Numbered from the stretch's first letter, positions 45,201-58,688 are shown. The stretch is 64,000 bases of DNA from Ptychodera flava (GCF_041260155.1 NC_091928.1:35622388-35686387); one strand, 5' to 3'. The notes: generated from the sequence alone by a model not told the origin. A program made the numbers and translations.

Positions 45201-46074
45201 ACTGCTATTGTAAGACATTTATGTCAAAAAGACAAATGTGCTTCGTGGCCATGCACTTATATTAGTCTATATGTCACTATGAACGTGTAAAACATGCACA
45301 GCTAATATTAAGAGAAAAAATCCTACTTGCATACACATAAGTGAGAATGCGCTGTTTACTATTAGGAACAGACATATGGGTGGCTGCGAAACGTTACAGG
45401 AAATACCTTTCCTGTAAAAATCTTAGGTATTTATAAAAGAAGGGCCCATGTGCCCGAGGGCAGAAGACAATTTGACCGACGCCTTTATATCTCTAGTCTG
45501 AAAAACGCAATTAAATCCCATCTCTAATGATAGGTCAAAATGTATACATACATGGAAATTGCCGTGGTAGCAATTTAACTTCGATAGAGTCTCGACAGTG
45601 TGTGAGAAATTGTTGAATTGCAACTGTCAGGCATTAAATACGGCCACCCCGTCAACTTTCTTTCAAGATTCATCTTAATACGCAATTCTCTTCACGTAAG
45701 CGGGTCCAAAACCAGTCAATACCAGTTTCATTTTAGATGCTAAACTACAACACTTATTTTACTACGGTGTGTGACGGCTGTGGTGTTGACTCAATCACTT
45801 AATCCGCTGATACGGACAGCGGATTAGCAAGTTGGCAATTACTTCGTTCATACAGGCAAAAATTGAAACGTTTCAGCGACTTTATTTGTGATTTGTAAAC
45901 ACAGGGGATTAATAGTTTGGGTCCGCTCGTGTCCATACTCACAAAATTAAGCCATTGTTTTGATATTTAAGACGTCTAATGCGCCCTCTCGAGTTCAAAA
46001 GGTGTGTATGGCCAAGCATACTGCATAACAAGATGGCTGAAACGAACGACGTCGACGCGTCGTACTGGCTGTAA
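45201..46074. other. No gene recognised
   Basis: Upstream of the short minus-strand frame. A small hairpin (AATCCGCT, then AGCGGATT, near 45801-45825) is the only structure noted. Confidence 0.4.
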
Positions 46075-46352
46075 AGAATGTGAAAGAGGCTCCCCACCGA
46101 ACTATCCAAAATGTTTTGTGTCGAGTTTGTGTTTTATTGTTTCTAAATTGTGTTCCTACATTCTTATCCGATTGTTTGTGTTAATAAAAATGTTTGTTTC
46201 GCCTCACCATAAGATTTCCTCACACATACAAAACATTACCGTCCACACTAATCCAAACTTCCCTACAAATATCCGAGGCGAAACAAACATTTTTATTAAC
46301 ACAAACAATCGGATAAGAATGTAGGAACACAATTTAAAACGAATCAAACACA
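46075..46352. mobile_element. Penelope-like 3' segment in inverted arrangement
   Basis: 46127-46205 and 46275-46352 are reverse complements with arms of about 78 bp (TGTTCCTACATTCTTATCCG, then GATTGTTTGTGTTAATAAAA). The whole stretch is built from the same segment found at 24915-25075, once inverted with its AGGCTCCCCACC neighbour and once direct. Penelope-like elements often leave such joined, oppositely oriented ends. Broken fossil. Confidence 0.65.
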
Positions 46353-49300
46353 AACTTAATGACTCAATCGAATATTTTGTTCCCAATTAATAAATCATAT
46401 AGACAATCTCAATTCTCGGTTTATGGCAATTTTTGTCGACTGATAAAAGTCTTTTCATCTTCAACATTCCATTCTAATTTCACCTACGGTATATAATATC
46501 CTAACCTCCTGTGACTTTCCTTCTAAACGTTGATTTGCCTTGTGCACCAAAGAGATGCTGTATTTTATGCCAAACGATGAAAAATATGTGAAGAAATAAC
46601 CATGTATCAGTCAGTACGGCAGGCGAAACCCGGACGGCCATACCGATTGGAGACAGAGCAGAGTAGATCGAAACGCAAATGGGGTGTTATTATAGGAAAG
46701 GCGGTGACTTATTTTACAGCTGAATAAAATGCTGTCTCTGGTTGTGTAAGTCTGTTGATCGAAATATATATTTTGTTCCCAGTTGATTAATCATGGGGGA
46801 TGGCAGTCTCGATCTCCCCTTTATGGTTCGATATTTACTGACTCGTTCCCTCTCATTTTGTCAATCAATGAAAGCATTTTCGTCTTCCATATTCAATATT
46901 ACTTTGACCGATGTTACATCCTGACCTATACTGTCATTAGTTTTGACCAACGTACAAAGATATTGCCCATGCGTCCGGCTGATGAGATGTTTTGCAAAAC
47001 GGTGAAGAAATGGGGGCCGGGAGACATCGATGTCAGTCTTTCCGGACTGTTTACATGTAGCTAATAGGGGATATCAAAGGAGATGAATCAGTTAGTTGAA
47101 TAAAACATAACTTTTCGGACTTATTTATGTCAATTTTGTCAATGTCGGACTTTTGATTCAAGAGAAACCAGAATCACCTACAGAGATGTCTGTATTAAAC
47201 ACGACGAACAATTGGGAATAGTTTGTTATGCTACTGTCGGTCTCAGTCGTGGTGTCTCTCCCATAAAATTTCGAAGCTATAGGTCTACACTTGTCGTTCG
47301 ATTCACAGGTAGCGGTACACCGATGACCAGATATTGTACTGTTCTTAAAACTAGTCTAAGCAATTTTACGACACTGCACTATTTGCCATCGTGTCTCCCG
47401 TGAACGTCCTTGAATCTATGGACGTGACCATTGTTTTACTGCGCCCATTAGAGTGTAAACCCCTGTTCGTTACCAGCAGAATACTTTTTAAAGTTCTGTA
47501 CATCTGTGTACACTGTGTGTATAAGCCCTAAACCTAGTTTAATTCAATTATGGAAAGGTATTAAAGAATAAAGGGTCGTTACAGTTGCTAAAATTGCGAG
47601 AAAAACGGCACTTTTTACTCAAATAGTCCTATTCACAAGCTCTATTGTTTTAAATCACGTCCATGGTGTGCTGTTGATTTTCATTCTTTCGTGCAATTTC
47701 ATTCGCTTGAAGCAATTATCCTTTCATTTGACTGCTCTGTGGGACTCTTCTGAATATGTGTTTTGGATAAAAAGAACTCTACAGTGAAAGACATGAACTT
47801 CGACGGTGATAGGTATACAATATCGGTTCTCGACGGTGATAGGTATACAATATCGGTTCGATGTGTGAAGATATACAGATTACAAGTTATTTTAGAAGTT
47901 CTCAAAACCAGTAAAAATAATTCTGCGCGCCACTTATTGATAATTTCTTCTTGTGAACGTCCTTGAATCCGTGACCGCGACCATTGTTTCGAAGTGTTCG
48001 ACGGTGGATGATCGGTAGATTAATGAAGATATATGTTACTGAACTATCGTGTGATTGTTTAATAGCATGGTTAGGTAATAGACGGTGTAGTCTGTAGAGG
48101 CGATACGGCGAAATTCCACGGCCCAAGGGAGCGTACATCGCATGGTTTCTTACAACGAACCATAGACAGAGCCGTCGGTTTCCATAGCTACTACGTGAAA
48201 TCCGGCCTCACCGATGTCCCGGGCCGATGTCCCTGTCCTGATTCGGAGAACAACTTTCAAGCTGCGTGTTGAGGTTCAGATGTCCGATTTTTTCATATTC
48301 AAAAGGCTTATTGATTTACAGAGAACGCCCGTCTTGTTTTTAGCTTTAACTTAGCGCAAGATGGCAATTGAAAATTCAAAGCCAAATAGCCAGTGGGAAA
48401 AAAATAGACGACTCGCTCTCACCAGCGGTCGAGGTCGCAATGAAAAAAAAATCGAAGTCTCTGAAATCGGTATCATTGCTCCGCCATGTTTATTGTTGGT
48501 TGTACGGCCAGTTTAAAGTCACAGACTTTCTTCAAGGTAAAGTTCATATAATTGCCATACCGCGAAGTTCCCTGTGCATTTCAATAGTCTATTTGGAAGC
48601 AAAAGCGCCACGGACATTCGATCGATGGTGATGAACTTTCTCCAGGGCGTGACATGTCACCAGTTACGAACTTTACCGGTTTTCGATACGAAATATGCAA
48701 TATATTATCAGCGTTGTTCACGTTGTGTTTTGAGTTTGATATGGAATATAACAGGAAAACACTAACAATTAGAGTGACGATAGAGACCATGCCCGATACG
48801 GAAAAATTGACATCAACTACTTGCAATGAGCAGTGACCTGAAACTTCAGACTGATATATAAATGTCGACAATATAAAACATTGAAATGCCGGAGAGAGAG
48901 AGGGAGAGAGAGGTTTACGCGGTCGCGAACTGATTATACTCTTTCTTGGATATGACTTCGGTGTAGACGATACACAGACATCGAAAATGTACACCTACGT
49001 TCCAGAAATTCGACTAATCTTATAATAAAGAGTGGAACAAATCAAAAGTGTGGTGGAAGTAAATCTTCAGATGTTGGTTTTCTAAAGTTAGATAATACTT
49101 ACAGAAATATGGTCGTCATAGTCTTCTTTTAAAAACTATTATCTTCAACACCACGTTTCTTATGATCGGTGATGTCATTTTTTATTATTTTTACAAACTT
49201 TCAATGCATCAAACGCTATAAGACTATCTCATCTGCCTGTCAAGGAGTTACAATATATTTCCAAGGGTGGCACACGATGTCAACTTACGTGTCGTCCGTC

Positions 49301-50639
49301 GAGCGGCCGGTGGCAGTCTCACAGATTGTTCCGTTTGTAATCGCGGCCACTTTGATTTTGATGTGACACCAACGTGCGTTTGAGGTTTTTTTGTTACGAA
49401 ATTTGTCGACCTCACAAAATTTCACAGTCCATGCTTTGAAGCAGTCTCAACATGGCAAAATGTCTCGCTTAAATTTCATCCTCGTCGTTCCAAATTAAAT
49501 TCGACCACTAAATTATTTCGGCAGTTTTAATTTCCTATTAATTCGACGTTTTTCAAATCGTAATGAATTTTTTCTGGTCGAATTGATAGGGTTTTTGGTA
49601 TCAAGCTTATCTCTTCGTCGGACCAGTATACCGCGAGATGTAGTACTGTGTTCGGCAGCCATGGCGAAAGTGAATATTGTATATTGGTTGTTGTTTGTTT
49701 TATGTTACAAATACCTGTCGCGTGAGGGCGTTTGAAACGCTTCTGAAGCGGCTCAGTCTGTCCACACAGCGATTTGCGGATAGAGTTAATCCCTACAACG
49801 ACTCTGGTCGGGCCGACTAAACCGTCTCAAATCTGAAACGCTTCAGCTCCATTTCGGAGTGTCCACACATAACTTTCTGTGTCAGTATTGGCCCAGAACC
49901 GTTTCAGAGACGTTTCAATGGCCTGTGTATGAACGGCATAAATGTTTTCGGAACAATTACAGTGGTGTATACACAAGTTGGAGAGGAGATAAGGACTTGT
50001 CGGTAATATATAAAGCTGTCAGACGGTGCGGAGTTGAACTCTTTATTTGAAATATCACAGTCAAAATTAATAAAATCAAATAAGGTAAACCGTTGCACAA
50101 AAAACCCTCCTCCCCACCCCAGGGTCCTTTCATCTGTTCCCTGTGACTCAACTAGTCATAATAGAAGATATGTGAATCCTTGCAAAGCAACAACATCCAT
50201 GTATTGGTAGGGGTATGCAGATGATTCAGTAGTGACCTGTTTGTGTCCTTTTTTCAACAACACACAACCCTAACCACTTGACCATACACTACTGAAAAAT
50301 CTATATATACTGGCAAATGCAAATGAGGCACTGTGTTGAACTTAACCTTATAAGGAGATGTAATCAACATCTCCAGACATAACAATGACCTGAAAAAGTA
50401 TATCGCAAGATTGTTCGCCGAGAGATTACATTCCCTGATAAAAGTATTAAGTAGAGAGAGAGGAGGGCATTGATAAGAAATACAATTCTTCAGTGGAAAT
50501 ATCACAGATATCCCCAAAAGGATATATGAATATCTTGATTTTCGTGCAGGTCCCTGGGATGCTCGCACTGAGCCATTAACAATTTCCATATCAATAGTAC
50601 GCCTCTTTTGCACCCAGTATAGAGATCAAAAGGCCATAC
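46353..50639. other. Long intergenic stretch, no gene recognised
   Basis: No domain-bearing frame. A 30-bp unit (CGACGGTGATAGGTATACAA, then TATCGGTTCT) is directly duplicated at 47801-47859. A GA-rich simple repeat lies at 48891-48912. An ATG in good context at 48361 opens 51 codons without a recognisable motif. Near 49720-49920, GAAACGCTTC, TGTCCACACA and CGTTTCAG recur in both orientations, perhaps a decayed inverted-repeat element. Confidence 0.4.
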
Positions 50640-51481
50640 ATTGACATCATTCAGTGACAATACACCATCACAGACGGTCGACGCATCAGCTTCTGTGTCT
50701 CGCTGCCCGACTTTCAAGAAAAAACTTAATCACAGGAGTTGAATTGGTTTGTATTTTGTAAGTATCTACCATTTTATCATTTCAGTATAGATGTAGAAAA
50801 TGTCTGGCATGGCATTAAACATTAAAGAAGCTGTTTTTCATTCCAAAAAGTAGTTTTGCTGAAAGCATTATGGCGGATTTCTCAGTTTAAGATTTGGGGT
50901 CATATCTAGGACACGATTGCCAGACTGACGTCGCTATTTCCTTGTGGTACATGCGACCCCTGAATAACTCAATCTCCAGTATTAGCCAATAATCGGAACG
51001 CAGCGAGTTTATGGCTACAATTCACATATCTAGACATCGTGGTTGTCTGTCCTCCTAGCTGTTTCGATGGCCGTATTGTGTCAATTACTGCAACGTCAAC
51101 GTGGTTGCAAAAGTATGGTCACAATGCATTCGCATGTGATAAATCAATGCGTCTATGATGCTGACACATAATTATACTCGTATTTCAACATGATCGTGTC
51201 CCCGATATCTGTCCCACAGTGCATTCTCTCCCAACATCTCTAATGTTTGGAGTCCTGAAAACAAACAATTGATTGCAACTGAAGATTAGGGTTTTCTACT
51301 GGTCAGCGCTTTTGTGGCCGTAACTCAAAAGCCCAATATTGCTTTGGCGACATTGTATTGTCGATTTTTTTTTGGGGGTGGGTGTACTTCGAAAGGTATA
51401 AGTAACAGCTGCTCATAAATTACAGTATTGCTTTCGGAGTCAACTTAAAAAGCTCATATTTGCTTCATTATTGATCTACAG
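50640..51481 (+). promoter_or_regulatory. 5' flank of gene C, shared with A and B
   Basis: Alignable to 15780-16340 and 18145-18377. Shared blocks include TAAGTATCTACCATT, CCAATAATCGGAACGC, CATGATCGTGTCCCCGAT and GGAGTCAACTTAAAA. It carries neither the satellite of copy 1 nor the TTAA element of copy 2, so it represents the ancestral layout. The main exon acceptor is GATCTACAG, ending at 51481. Confidence 0.55.
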
Positions 51482-53154
51482 ATTAATACTAAACTCACCA
51501 AAATGTCAATGTCCGGAAAGAGCTATCTGCATGCTGCATCAAACATTCCATTTACTGGGAAAAACATTATGTGATGCACTCGACCAATCAGCTGAGAAGT
51601 TTCCGGATAGAGGGGCGTTTATCTTTGCTTCGAAATCTAAAAGACAGCGTGTAACTTTCAAGCAACTTCGAGAAGACGTGGTCAATTTGGCTGCAGGCTT
51701 GGTTCATGGGTCTCAAGCTAGGTGAGCGTGTTGGCATATGGTCAAAGAATCGCTACGAATGGGTCATATCATTTTATGCGATGGCTTACGCAAAGCTGGT
51801 GTGTGTACGGATACATGCTGGATACAATGATGCGTAATTTGAACATATAGTGAACAAAACAAAAATAACATCTCTGATAATCGAGTCAGGGGATCAAGAA
51901 AGAGTTATGTTGAGCATCACACGGGACATGGCAAGTGAAACAAGCGAATGCAGTGTACGGAAATTACCAACCTTCCACACAGTGATTCACCTTGGCAGTG
52001 ACAGCAAACCGGGGATGATTCGCTATGAAGATGTGATGAACATGGGAGATGAAGAAGACTTCAAACAAGTTAGAAAATTACGAGAAACCGTTGATCCTGA
52101 TGACGAAATGATGATGTTATGTACGTCTGGCAGTACGGGCATGCCGAAGTTGGTAGTCAAATCGCATAGGAGTTCTCTTGAGAATGCACATGTGTACGGT
52201 AGACACATGACAAATATAGTAAACACGGACATTCGCTACATGACTATGAGCATATTCAGTCATGCAAGTGCTGAACTGTCCACGGTTGGGGGCGTGAGTC
52301 ATGGTTACACAGTCTTTGTACCAGATTCAAAATCTGACACAGAAACTCTCTTGTCCTTAATAAGGGAAGAATGTGTTACAGTAGCGTCTCTAACGTACCC
52401 GTCTCTCTTAGATTTTCTTAAGTTTGGGAAGTCGGATATTCTAGACCAAAGCCAACTGCAATACATCATCACAACTGGAAACAAAATCCCAACTGAGAAC
52501 TTTCAAAAAGCAAGACAACAACTAAACCTCAACATCTACACAGTAATTGGTACAACTGAAACTGGTTTTGTGACCGTAAATAACAACATCAAGAAGTTCG
52601 AGAAAATTGGTTATCCTATAGATCACTACGAAATCAAGATAATCGACGACTATGGTCACATTGTACCACGTGGTATCATCGGTGAATTGTGCACCAGGTC
52701 ACCTTACATAATGCTGAGGTATGAAGACGATGAAGAAGAAACGAAATCAATGGTAGATCAGTGTGGCTGGTACCATACAGGTGATATGTGTAAAATGGAA
52801 GAAGACGGCTGCCTCGATATCATGGGGCGAAAAAAAGAAATCATCATCAAAGGGACAGACAACATTTATCCAGTTGAAGTCGATGAAGTTCTTGCCAGAC
52901 ACCCCAAGGTAAAAGAAGCGAAGGCCGTTGGAGTGCCAGATGAACGGTTCATTGAAGAAGTATGTGCCTGCGTTTGTCTTGAAGAAGGAGAAGAGATCTC
53001 CGTAGACGAACTTTTGCAATTCCTTGGAAAGTTTTTGCCAGAACATCGTGTGCCAAAATATTTATTGTTCTTTGACTCATTCCCAAGTAGCCCTATTGGA
53101 AAAATACTTGCTGGAGAACTAAAGGCAAAAGCCATGGAGAAGCTTGGAATGTAG
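51482..53154 (+). pseudogene. ACSF2-like acyl-CoA synthetase (gene C), three breaks
   Basis: Main exon of a plus-strand paralogue. An ATG at 51503, 21 nt after the splice site, opens MSMSGKSYLHAASNIP, the probable ancestral start. Three changes follow. One extra A lies in an A run near 51561; two bases are lost near 51706 (GTTCATGGG versus GTTCACTTGGG); and TAC has become TAA at 51835-51837. From 51850 the frame is open for 434 codons with TSGSTGMPK, GTTE, YHTGD, GRKKEIIIKG, NIYP and the C-terminal SSPIGKI. The intact two-thirds and long conserved 3' part suggest recent loss. A shorter protein starting internally would lack most of the N-terminal subdomain. Confidence 0.8.
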
Positions 53155-54421
53155 ATAAATAGGATTCTGCATTCTTACCTATAAATGCTGCAATAACATG
53201 ACAATGACCAAAACAGCAAGGCTTATCCTATAGTGTATTGTCATTCTATCAACTATTGATAAACTACCTTCTTGAAGAGCGTCAAACTTTGAACTGATAA
53301 GTTTAATAAGAATCTGTCACAACATTTATTGTAGTTATAAAACGGCCGTTCCAGAAGTCTTGAATAAGTATTTTCAGCTTAGAATTTTAGCAAACACATC
53401 TGGATAAATCACAGAATGACAAATTTAACGTTGACGTTAATATTTAATATTTCGCGATCACTAAGTAGTTTATATCTGGTATTTTATTGTATTATCTTAT
53501 AGCGTACTGGTCTTGCTTGTAAGGAAACAGGGTATGCAGAATGGCTTTGCGAATTTTTACAAGCCGTTGTTTGAAGTTTGACACTTGAATGTATACGCGT
53601 TCAGTAAATAGGGAAATCTTGGTAACTTTGTCTGACGAACGCCATTTTTTTCAGATCTAACTAAATTAAGATGGCAGAAATATAACACAGGTTTTGCCTT
53701 TTGCTGTTTAAGATATTCATATTAGTTATTTGTTTCGTCGAAGAGAATATTACTTTTTGCGGGGTTAATATATAGAGGTGCTAATTATATCAATTTAGGA
53801 TTAGATGTTATTTAATTCATTACACGTTATAAGGTGTTTTCAAAACATTGAGTATGTAAGTTTAAGATTTAAGACTTTAGCGTTTACTCTATTGTTAATC
53901 CGGGATGATTTGACACACTGCATCCAATATAAGAGATATCAATTTGATGTCAATTCTGCATAGAGGTCAATAATAAGATTCAGAATTGTTCGATAGCGAT
54001 ATGTACTGTGGAAATCAAACAAGTAAATAATTGTTTTGTCGTTTATAGTTTTGGCCACTGATATGAGACTTGGCCATATATACTCATTACTAGGGAGGGA
54101 CACTAATGCTGAGATGTAATTGTATGTAAACAGCCACTGTGTAGATTGTAAGGAGGACGTTTCTTTACAATCACAGGCACTTGGGAGAAAAGACAACACC
54201 TGGTAATATGTAACATTCTGTTTAATAATAAAACGCTGTTATCATTGAAGACTTTGAGCCTCTACTAGCTGTTCTTATATACCGACGACCTCTCGCTTAC
54301 TCTATACGTTTTGCTCATTATGCCGAAAATCAGATTAGTATATCGATTGCTTGGCGATCTGACCTAGTTCAGCTACAGAAGTCGCCTTGCCGACGTCCTC
54401 GCTAGCTATACAGCCTGCGCT
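53155..54421 (+). other. 3' flank of gene C
   Basis: Shares with A, B and D the blocks CTATCAACTATTGATAAA, TTGAAGAGCGTCAAAC and GTTTATATCTGGTATTTTAT, and one unit of the 210-bp repeat (about 54060-54260). After about 54290 it becomes unlike the others. Confidence 0.65.
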
Positions 54422-54541
54422 ATGGCGATCGATGTGAACGCATCCCAGTTGGACTTGCTCTGGGAAAAGACGGCCAAGCAACTGAAAGTTGGCATAAATT
54501 TGGAGAGTAGTAAAATCAACCGGCATCACACAACATAGAGA
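54422..54541 (+). other. Short open frame, unknown
   Basis: ATG in a G+4 context, then about 39 codons beginning MAIDVNASQLDLLWEKTAK and ending in TAG. Amphipathic and not recognised. It may be an exon fragment or chance; there is no second copy after A, B or D to compare with. Confidence 0.15.
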
Positions 54542-55165
54542 ATCAAAATGCGAAGAGCAAATCGTACACAGAGACGGTTTCCGAGTCTTACTGCCATCCA
54601 ATTACTTCACAAAGTTTAAAAATCTAAGAAATAATGCAATTCTTGAATGAAAATGACTCGTATTTCTGAGAAATTGCAACTTGAATGCTATCGTGAAAAA
54701 CGATGAAATTATGGATGAAAACGTCAAGCATCTTATGTAGAAATTTAAAAGTCATGATGTGAGTAAGCCTTGTAGCATGCAAAAAGCAGACCTTTCAAAG
54801 ATCTAAATGAAACAATATGGTAGTGAAATTCGTTGTGGTCGTCAGTGAGCTTTCAGTTATTACAGGGGGTGGGCCGGGGAAATTCCGCGCACACCTGTAC
54901 CGTAAAATGTGACCGTCCTTATCCTCCTGTCTAAAATGTGACCCCCGCTTGTCCAGCATTCTAAAATTTGACCCCCTCCAACCACTGCAGTACTCTCCCC
55001 AACAATTGGTTTAATTGTAATGTAAGTTAGGGACAAATCACGGAGGGGAGGGCTGGTGTTTTGAGGGACAGTCGCAATTTATCACGCAAGCAATTTTGAA
55101 GATATGGTATTTCATCCAGTTGAGGGAGGGTCACCCTATATTGTGCAATTACAAGAAGGCAAGAT
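54542..55165. other. No gene; C/G-run repeat at 54865-55140
   Basis: From 54865, CAGGGGGTGGGCCGGGG is followed by three units of the form CTAAAATKTGACC with C runs (near 54903, 54932, 54960), a layout like the TGACCCCCC minisatellite of the 6148 element but with a different unit. Otherwise featureless. Confidence 0.45.
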
Positions 55166-55677
55166 GTGGCTGATATAGTGCTTCGTCCAAAAATATCAAA
55201 TCATAATACATGGAGTCTATCATGCAAATTATTGACAATTTTCCGCCACAAAACATGTTATATCTGTATATTTTATATTTTGATAATATGTTTAAGTGTA
55301 CTTTGGTTGATATTTGAAGTAACGTGTTGCATTTGTGTACAAGAAATTGATTTTGGAATTTTTTCTAAAATGTTGATTCACTATACATGGCAGTCTATGA
55401 TGAAACTATGGATAATTTTTTTCCAATTGAAAACTAGGTAAATCTGTGCACTTGTGTACACTTGATTATTGACGTTAATGTTCTTGAACAGACTAGAGTG
55501 GTTATAAGTCCATGTTTGTGCAAGAAATGTGATTTGGAATTTCACTGAAATGTTGATTCACTTTATATAATAGTCGTGAGAGAACTATGCACAGATATCT
55601 TTGTATTTATGTTCATTTGATAATTGATATACACTTTTCCACCCGTTGCATATGTTTCCATCTCTTGTCTTTCGCCG
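55166..55677. repeat. Three degenerate tandem units of about 183 bp
   Basis: AAATGTTGATTCACT followed by a CATGGCAGTCTATGATGAAACTA-like stretch recurs near 55200, 55370 and 55550, with GGAATTT just before the later two. The repeats directly abut the 5' break of pseudogene D. Confidence 0.5.
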
Positions 55678-56942
55678 GTGAACAAAGCAAAGATAACATC
55701 TCTGATAATCGAGTCAGGGGCAAGTGAAACAAGCGAATGCAGTGTACGGAAATTACCAACCTTCCATACAGTGACTCACCTTGGCAGTGACAGCAAACCG
55801 GGGATGATTCGCTATGAAGATGTGATGAACATGGGAGATGAAGAAGACTTCAAACAAGTTAGAAAATTACGAGAAACCGTTGATCCTGATGACGAAATGA
55901 TGATGTTATGTACGTCTGGCAGTACGGGCATGCCGAAGTTGGAAGTCATCGGGGTTCTCTTGAGAATGCACATGTGTACGGCAGACACATGACAAATATA
56001 GTAAACACGGACATTCGTTACATAGCTATGAACATGTTCACTCATGGGAGTGGTGAACTGTCCACGGTTGGGGGAGTGAGTTATGGTTACACAGTCGTTG
56101 TACCAGATTCAAATTCTGACACAGAAACTCTTTTGTCTTTAATAAGGGAAGAACGTGTTATAGTAGCGTCTCTGACGTACCCGTCTCTCTTAGATTTTCT
56201 TAAGTTTGGGAAATCGGATATTCTAGACCAAAGTCACTTGCAATACCTCATCACAGCGAGAAACAAAATCCCTACTGAAATTCTTGAGAAAGCAAGACAA
56301 CAGCTAAACCTCAACATCTACACAGTAATTGGAACAACTGAAATTGTTTTTGTGACCGTACATAACAACATCGAGAAGTTCGAGAAAATTGTTTATCCTA
56401 TATATCACTACGAAATCATGGTAATCGACGATAGTGGTCACATTGTACCACGTAGTGTCACTGGTGAATTGTGTACCAGGTCACCTTACACAATGCTGAG
56501 GTATGAAGAAGATGAAGAAGAAACAAAATCGACGGTAGATAAGTGTGGCTGGTGATATAGGTGATATATGTACAGGTGATATTTGTAAAATGGAAGAAGA
56601 CGGCTGCCTCGATATCATGGGGCGAAAGAAAGAAATCATCATTAAAGGGGTAGACAACATTTATCCAGTTGAAGTCGATGAAGTTCTTACCCCAAGGTAA
56701 AGGAATCTAAGACCATAAGAGTGACAGATGAACGGTTCATTGAAGAAGTATGTGCCTGTGTTTGTCTTGAAGAGGGAGAAAAGGTCTCCAAAGAAGAACT
56801 TTTGCAATTCCTTGGAAAGTTTTTGCCAGAACTTGGTGAGCCAAAATATCTTGTGTTTTTTGACTTGTTCCCAAGTAGCTCTATTGGGAAAATATTGGCT
56901 GGAGAACTGAAGGCGAAAGCCATGGAGAAGCTCGGAATATAG
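55678..56942 (+). pseudogene. ACSF2-like pseudogene D, 5'-truncated
   Basis: Homology starts abruptly at GTGAACAAAGC, equivalent to about residue 127 of A, with unrelated sequence before it, so the first exon, start and N-terminal quarter are missing. An in-frame loss of 13 codons follows at about 55721. Frame changes follow near 55943 (bases lost just after TSGSTGMPKLE), 56553 (short insertion after KCGW, removing a clean YTGD) and 56688 (eight bases lost). The tail (MTDERFIEEVCACVCLEEGE to GKI and the stop) is still readable. Dead copy; the 3' flank is retained. Confidence 0.85.
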
Positions 56943-58475
56943 ATCAGTGAGATCGTATAGTTTATTGTGACATCACTGTTGATAAACTACCTTCTTGAAG
57001 AGCGGCAAACTTTAAACTTAAAAGTAGTAACGACCTCTAATAAGACATTGCATGGCCACAACATTTATTGTAGTTATAAATTGGTCGTTCCACAAGTCTT
57101 GAATGATTTATTTTCAGGTCAGAATTTTACCAAACACATCTGGATGAATCACACAAAGACTACATTAACGTTGACATCACATTTAGAATTTCGCGATGAC
57201 TAATTAGTTTATATCAGGTATTCTATTGTATTATCGTATGGCGTACTCACCTTGCTTGTAAGAAAACAAAGTATGCAGAATGGCTTTGCCGTATTTTGAT
57301 AAGCGGTTTTTTGATATTTTGACACCTTGAATGTATACGAGTCTAATAGGTAGGGGAAATATTAGTAACTTTGTCTGATGAACGTCATTTTTTCAAATCT
57401 AACTAACTTAAGATGGCAGAAATATACAAAGATTTTGCCTTCTACAGTTGAGGCAAAAATGAACAATTGATTTGGAAAGAAAATTGGTTTTCAAGGGTTT
57501 CAAAAGAACTAACACTTCTCGAGACGTGATGTCTAAGAACATCAATATTATGTGAGATTCAATAGTTTGTTATCAAATTTACTTTACTGTTTTATCTTTG
57601 TAAGGTGCGCATACATATATGGCCGTCAAGGATATACACATTGGTATTTGTTTCGTCGATGAAATCATTACTTTTTAGGGGGTTAATATATAGAGGTGTT
57701 AACTATATTAATTTAGGATTAGACGTTGTTTACTTCATTGCATGTTATGGGTTATTTTTCAAAACATTGAGTATGTAATTTTAAGATTTAAGACAGTAAG
57801 TGTTTACTCTATTGTAAATCCAGCATGATTTCACCCACTGCATCAATTATAAGCGATATCAACTTAATGTCAATTCTGCATAGAGGTTAACGATAAGAGT
57901 CAGAATTGTAAACGATGTTCGATAGCGATATAGACTGTGAGAAATAAACAAGCAAATAATTGTTCTGGCGTTTGTGGTGTTGGCTATTGATATGAGCTTT
58001 GGCCGTAAATACGTCATTACCAAGAAAGGGACACTATTTCTTAGATGGTAATTGTGTGTAAAGAACCACTTTGTAGAATGTATATAGGAGGTGTCATTAC
58101 GAACACAGGCACTTGGAAGAAGAGACAACACCTGGCAATATGTAACAGCAATGTATGAGAAAAGATATCGTTGAAGGTCTTGAGCCTGTACAGTGTTTCT
58201 CTATTCCGGCGTCCTCTCGGTAGCTATTCCCCGAAGGGAGACTGCCAGTGTAACACCTGGTAGAGAATCCGGGTACCTCTGTAACCAACCACTGTGTAAA
58301 TTGTATATAGGATGTGTCTTTACGAAGACAAGTACTTGGGAGAAGGTACAACACCTGGCAATATGTAACATCGACGTGTAAGAAATAAACAGTGATATTA
58401 TTGAAGACTTTGAGCCTCTATACACTGTTTCTGAATCCTGATGACCTCTAGCTGACTATTCCCCCAAGGGAGACA
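56943..58475 (+). other. 3' flank of pseudogene D with 210-bp repeat units
   Basis: Shares the gene-unit 3' blocks and carries repeat units near 57990-58412 (GAGACAACACCTGGCAATAT, ATCCGGGTACCTCTGTAA, GAGCCTCTATACACTG). An extra stretch of about 170 bp at 57450-57640 is not in C. Confidence 0.65.
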
Positions 58476-58688
58476 GTGAACTGTAATAATCGTTTCTGTA
58501 ATGAAATGTCACGCCAAGTTAAATTAAATGAAATCACTCTCATGTTCGCAAATCTTACATCACAAGCCATTCAAATTGTAATGGGCCTTACAAATGAACA
58601 CCTAATGAAACAATTTAGGCATCGGTTACGAAACAAAGAATCCGTATCGGCATATCAATTGCAAAGAGAACTCACGAATTTGTCATAA
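58476..58688 (+). other. Small conserved open frame (counterpart of 21810-22021)
   Basis: Open from about 58476 to TAA at 58686-58688. It reads FCNEMSRQVKLNEIT, then LMFANLTSQ, GLTNEHLMKQF, HRLRNKESVSAYQLQREL. Frame and several residues agree with the copy downstream of A although the DNA has diverged. The protein is not recognised. The repeat array just upstream and the position relative to the synthetase gene are the same in both. Confidence 0.35.

Noticed and set aside
48361-48516. ATG in good context opening 51 codons
   Set aside because: No recognisable sequence, no splice partner and low-complexity Lys runs.
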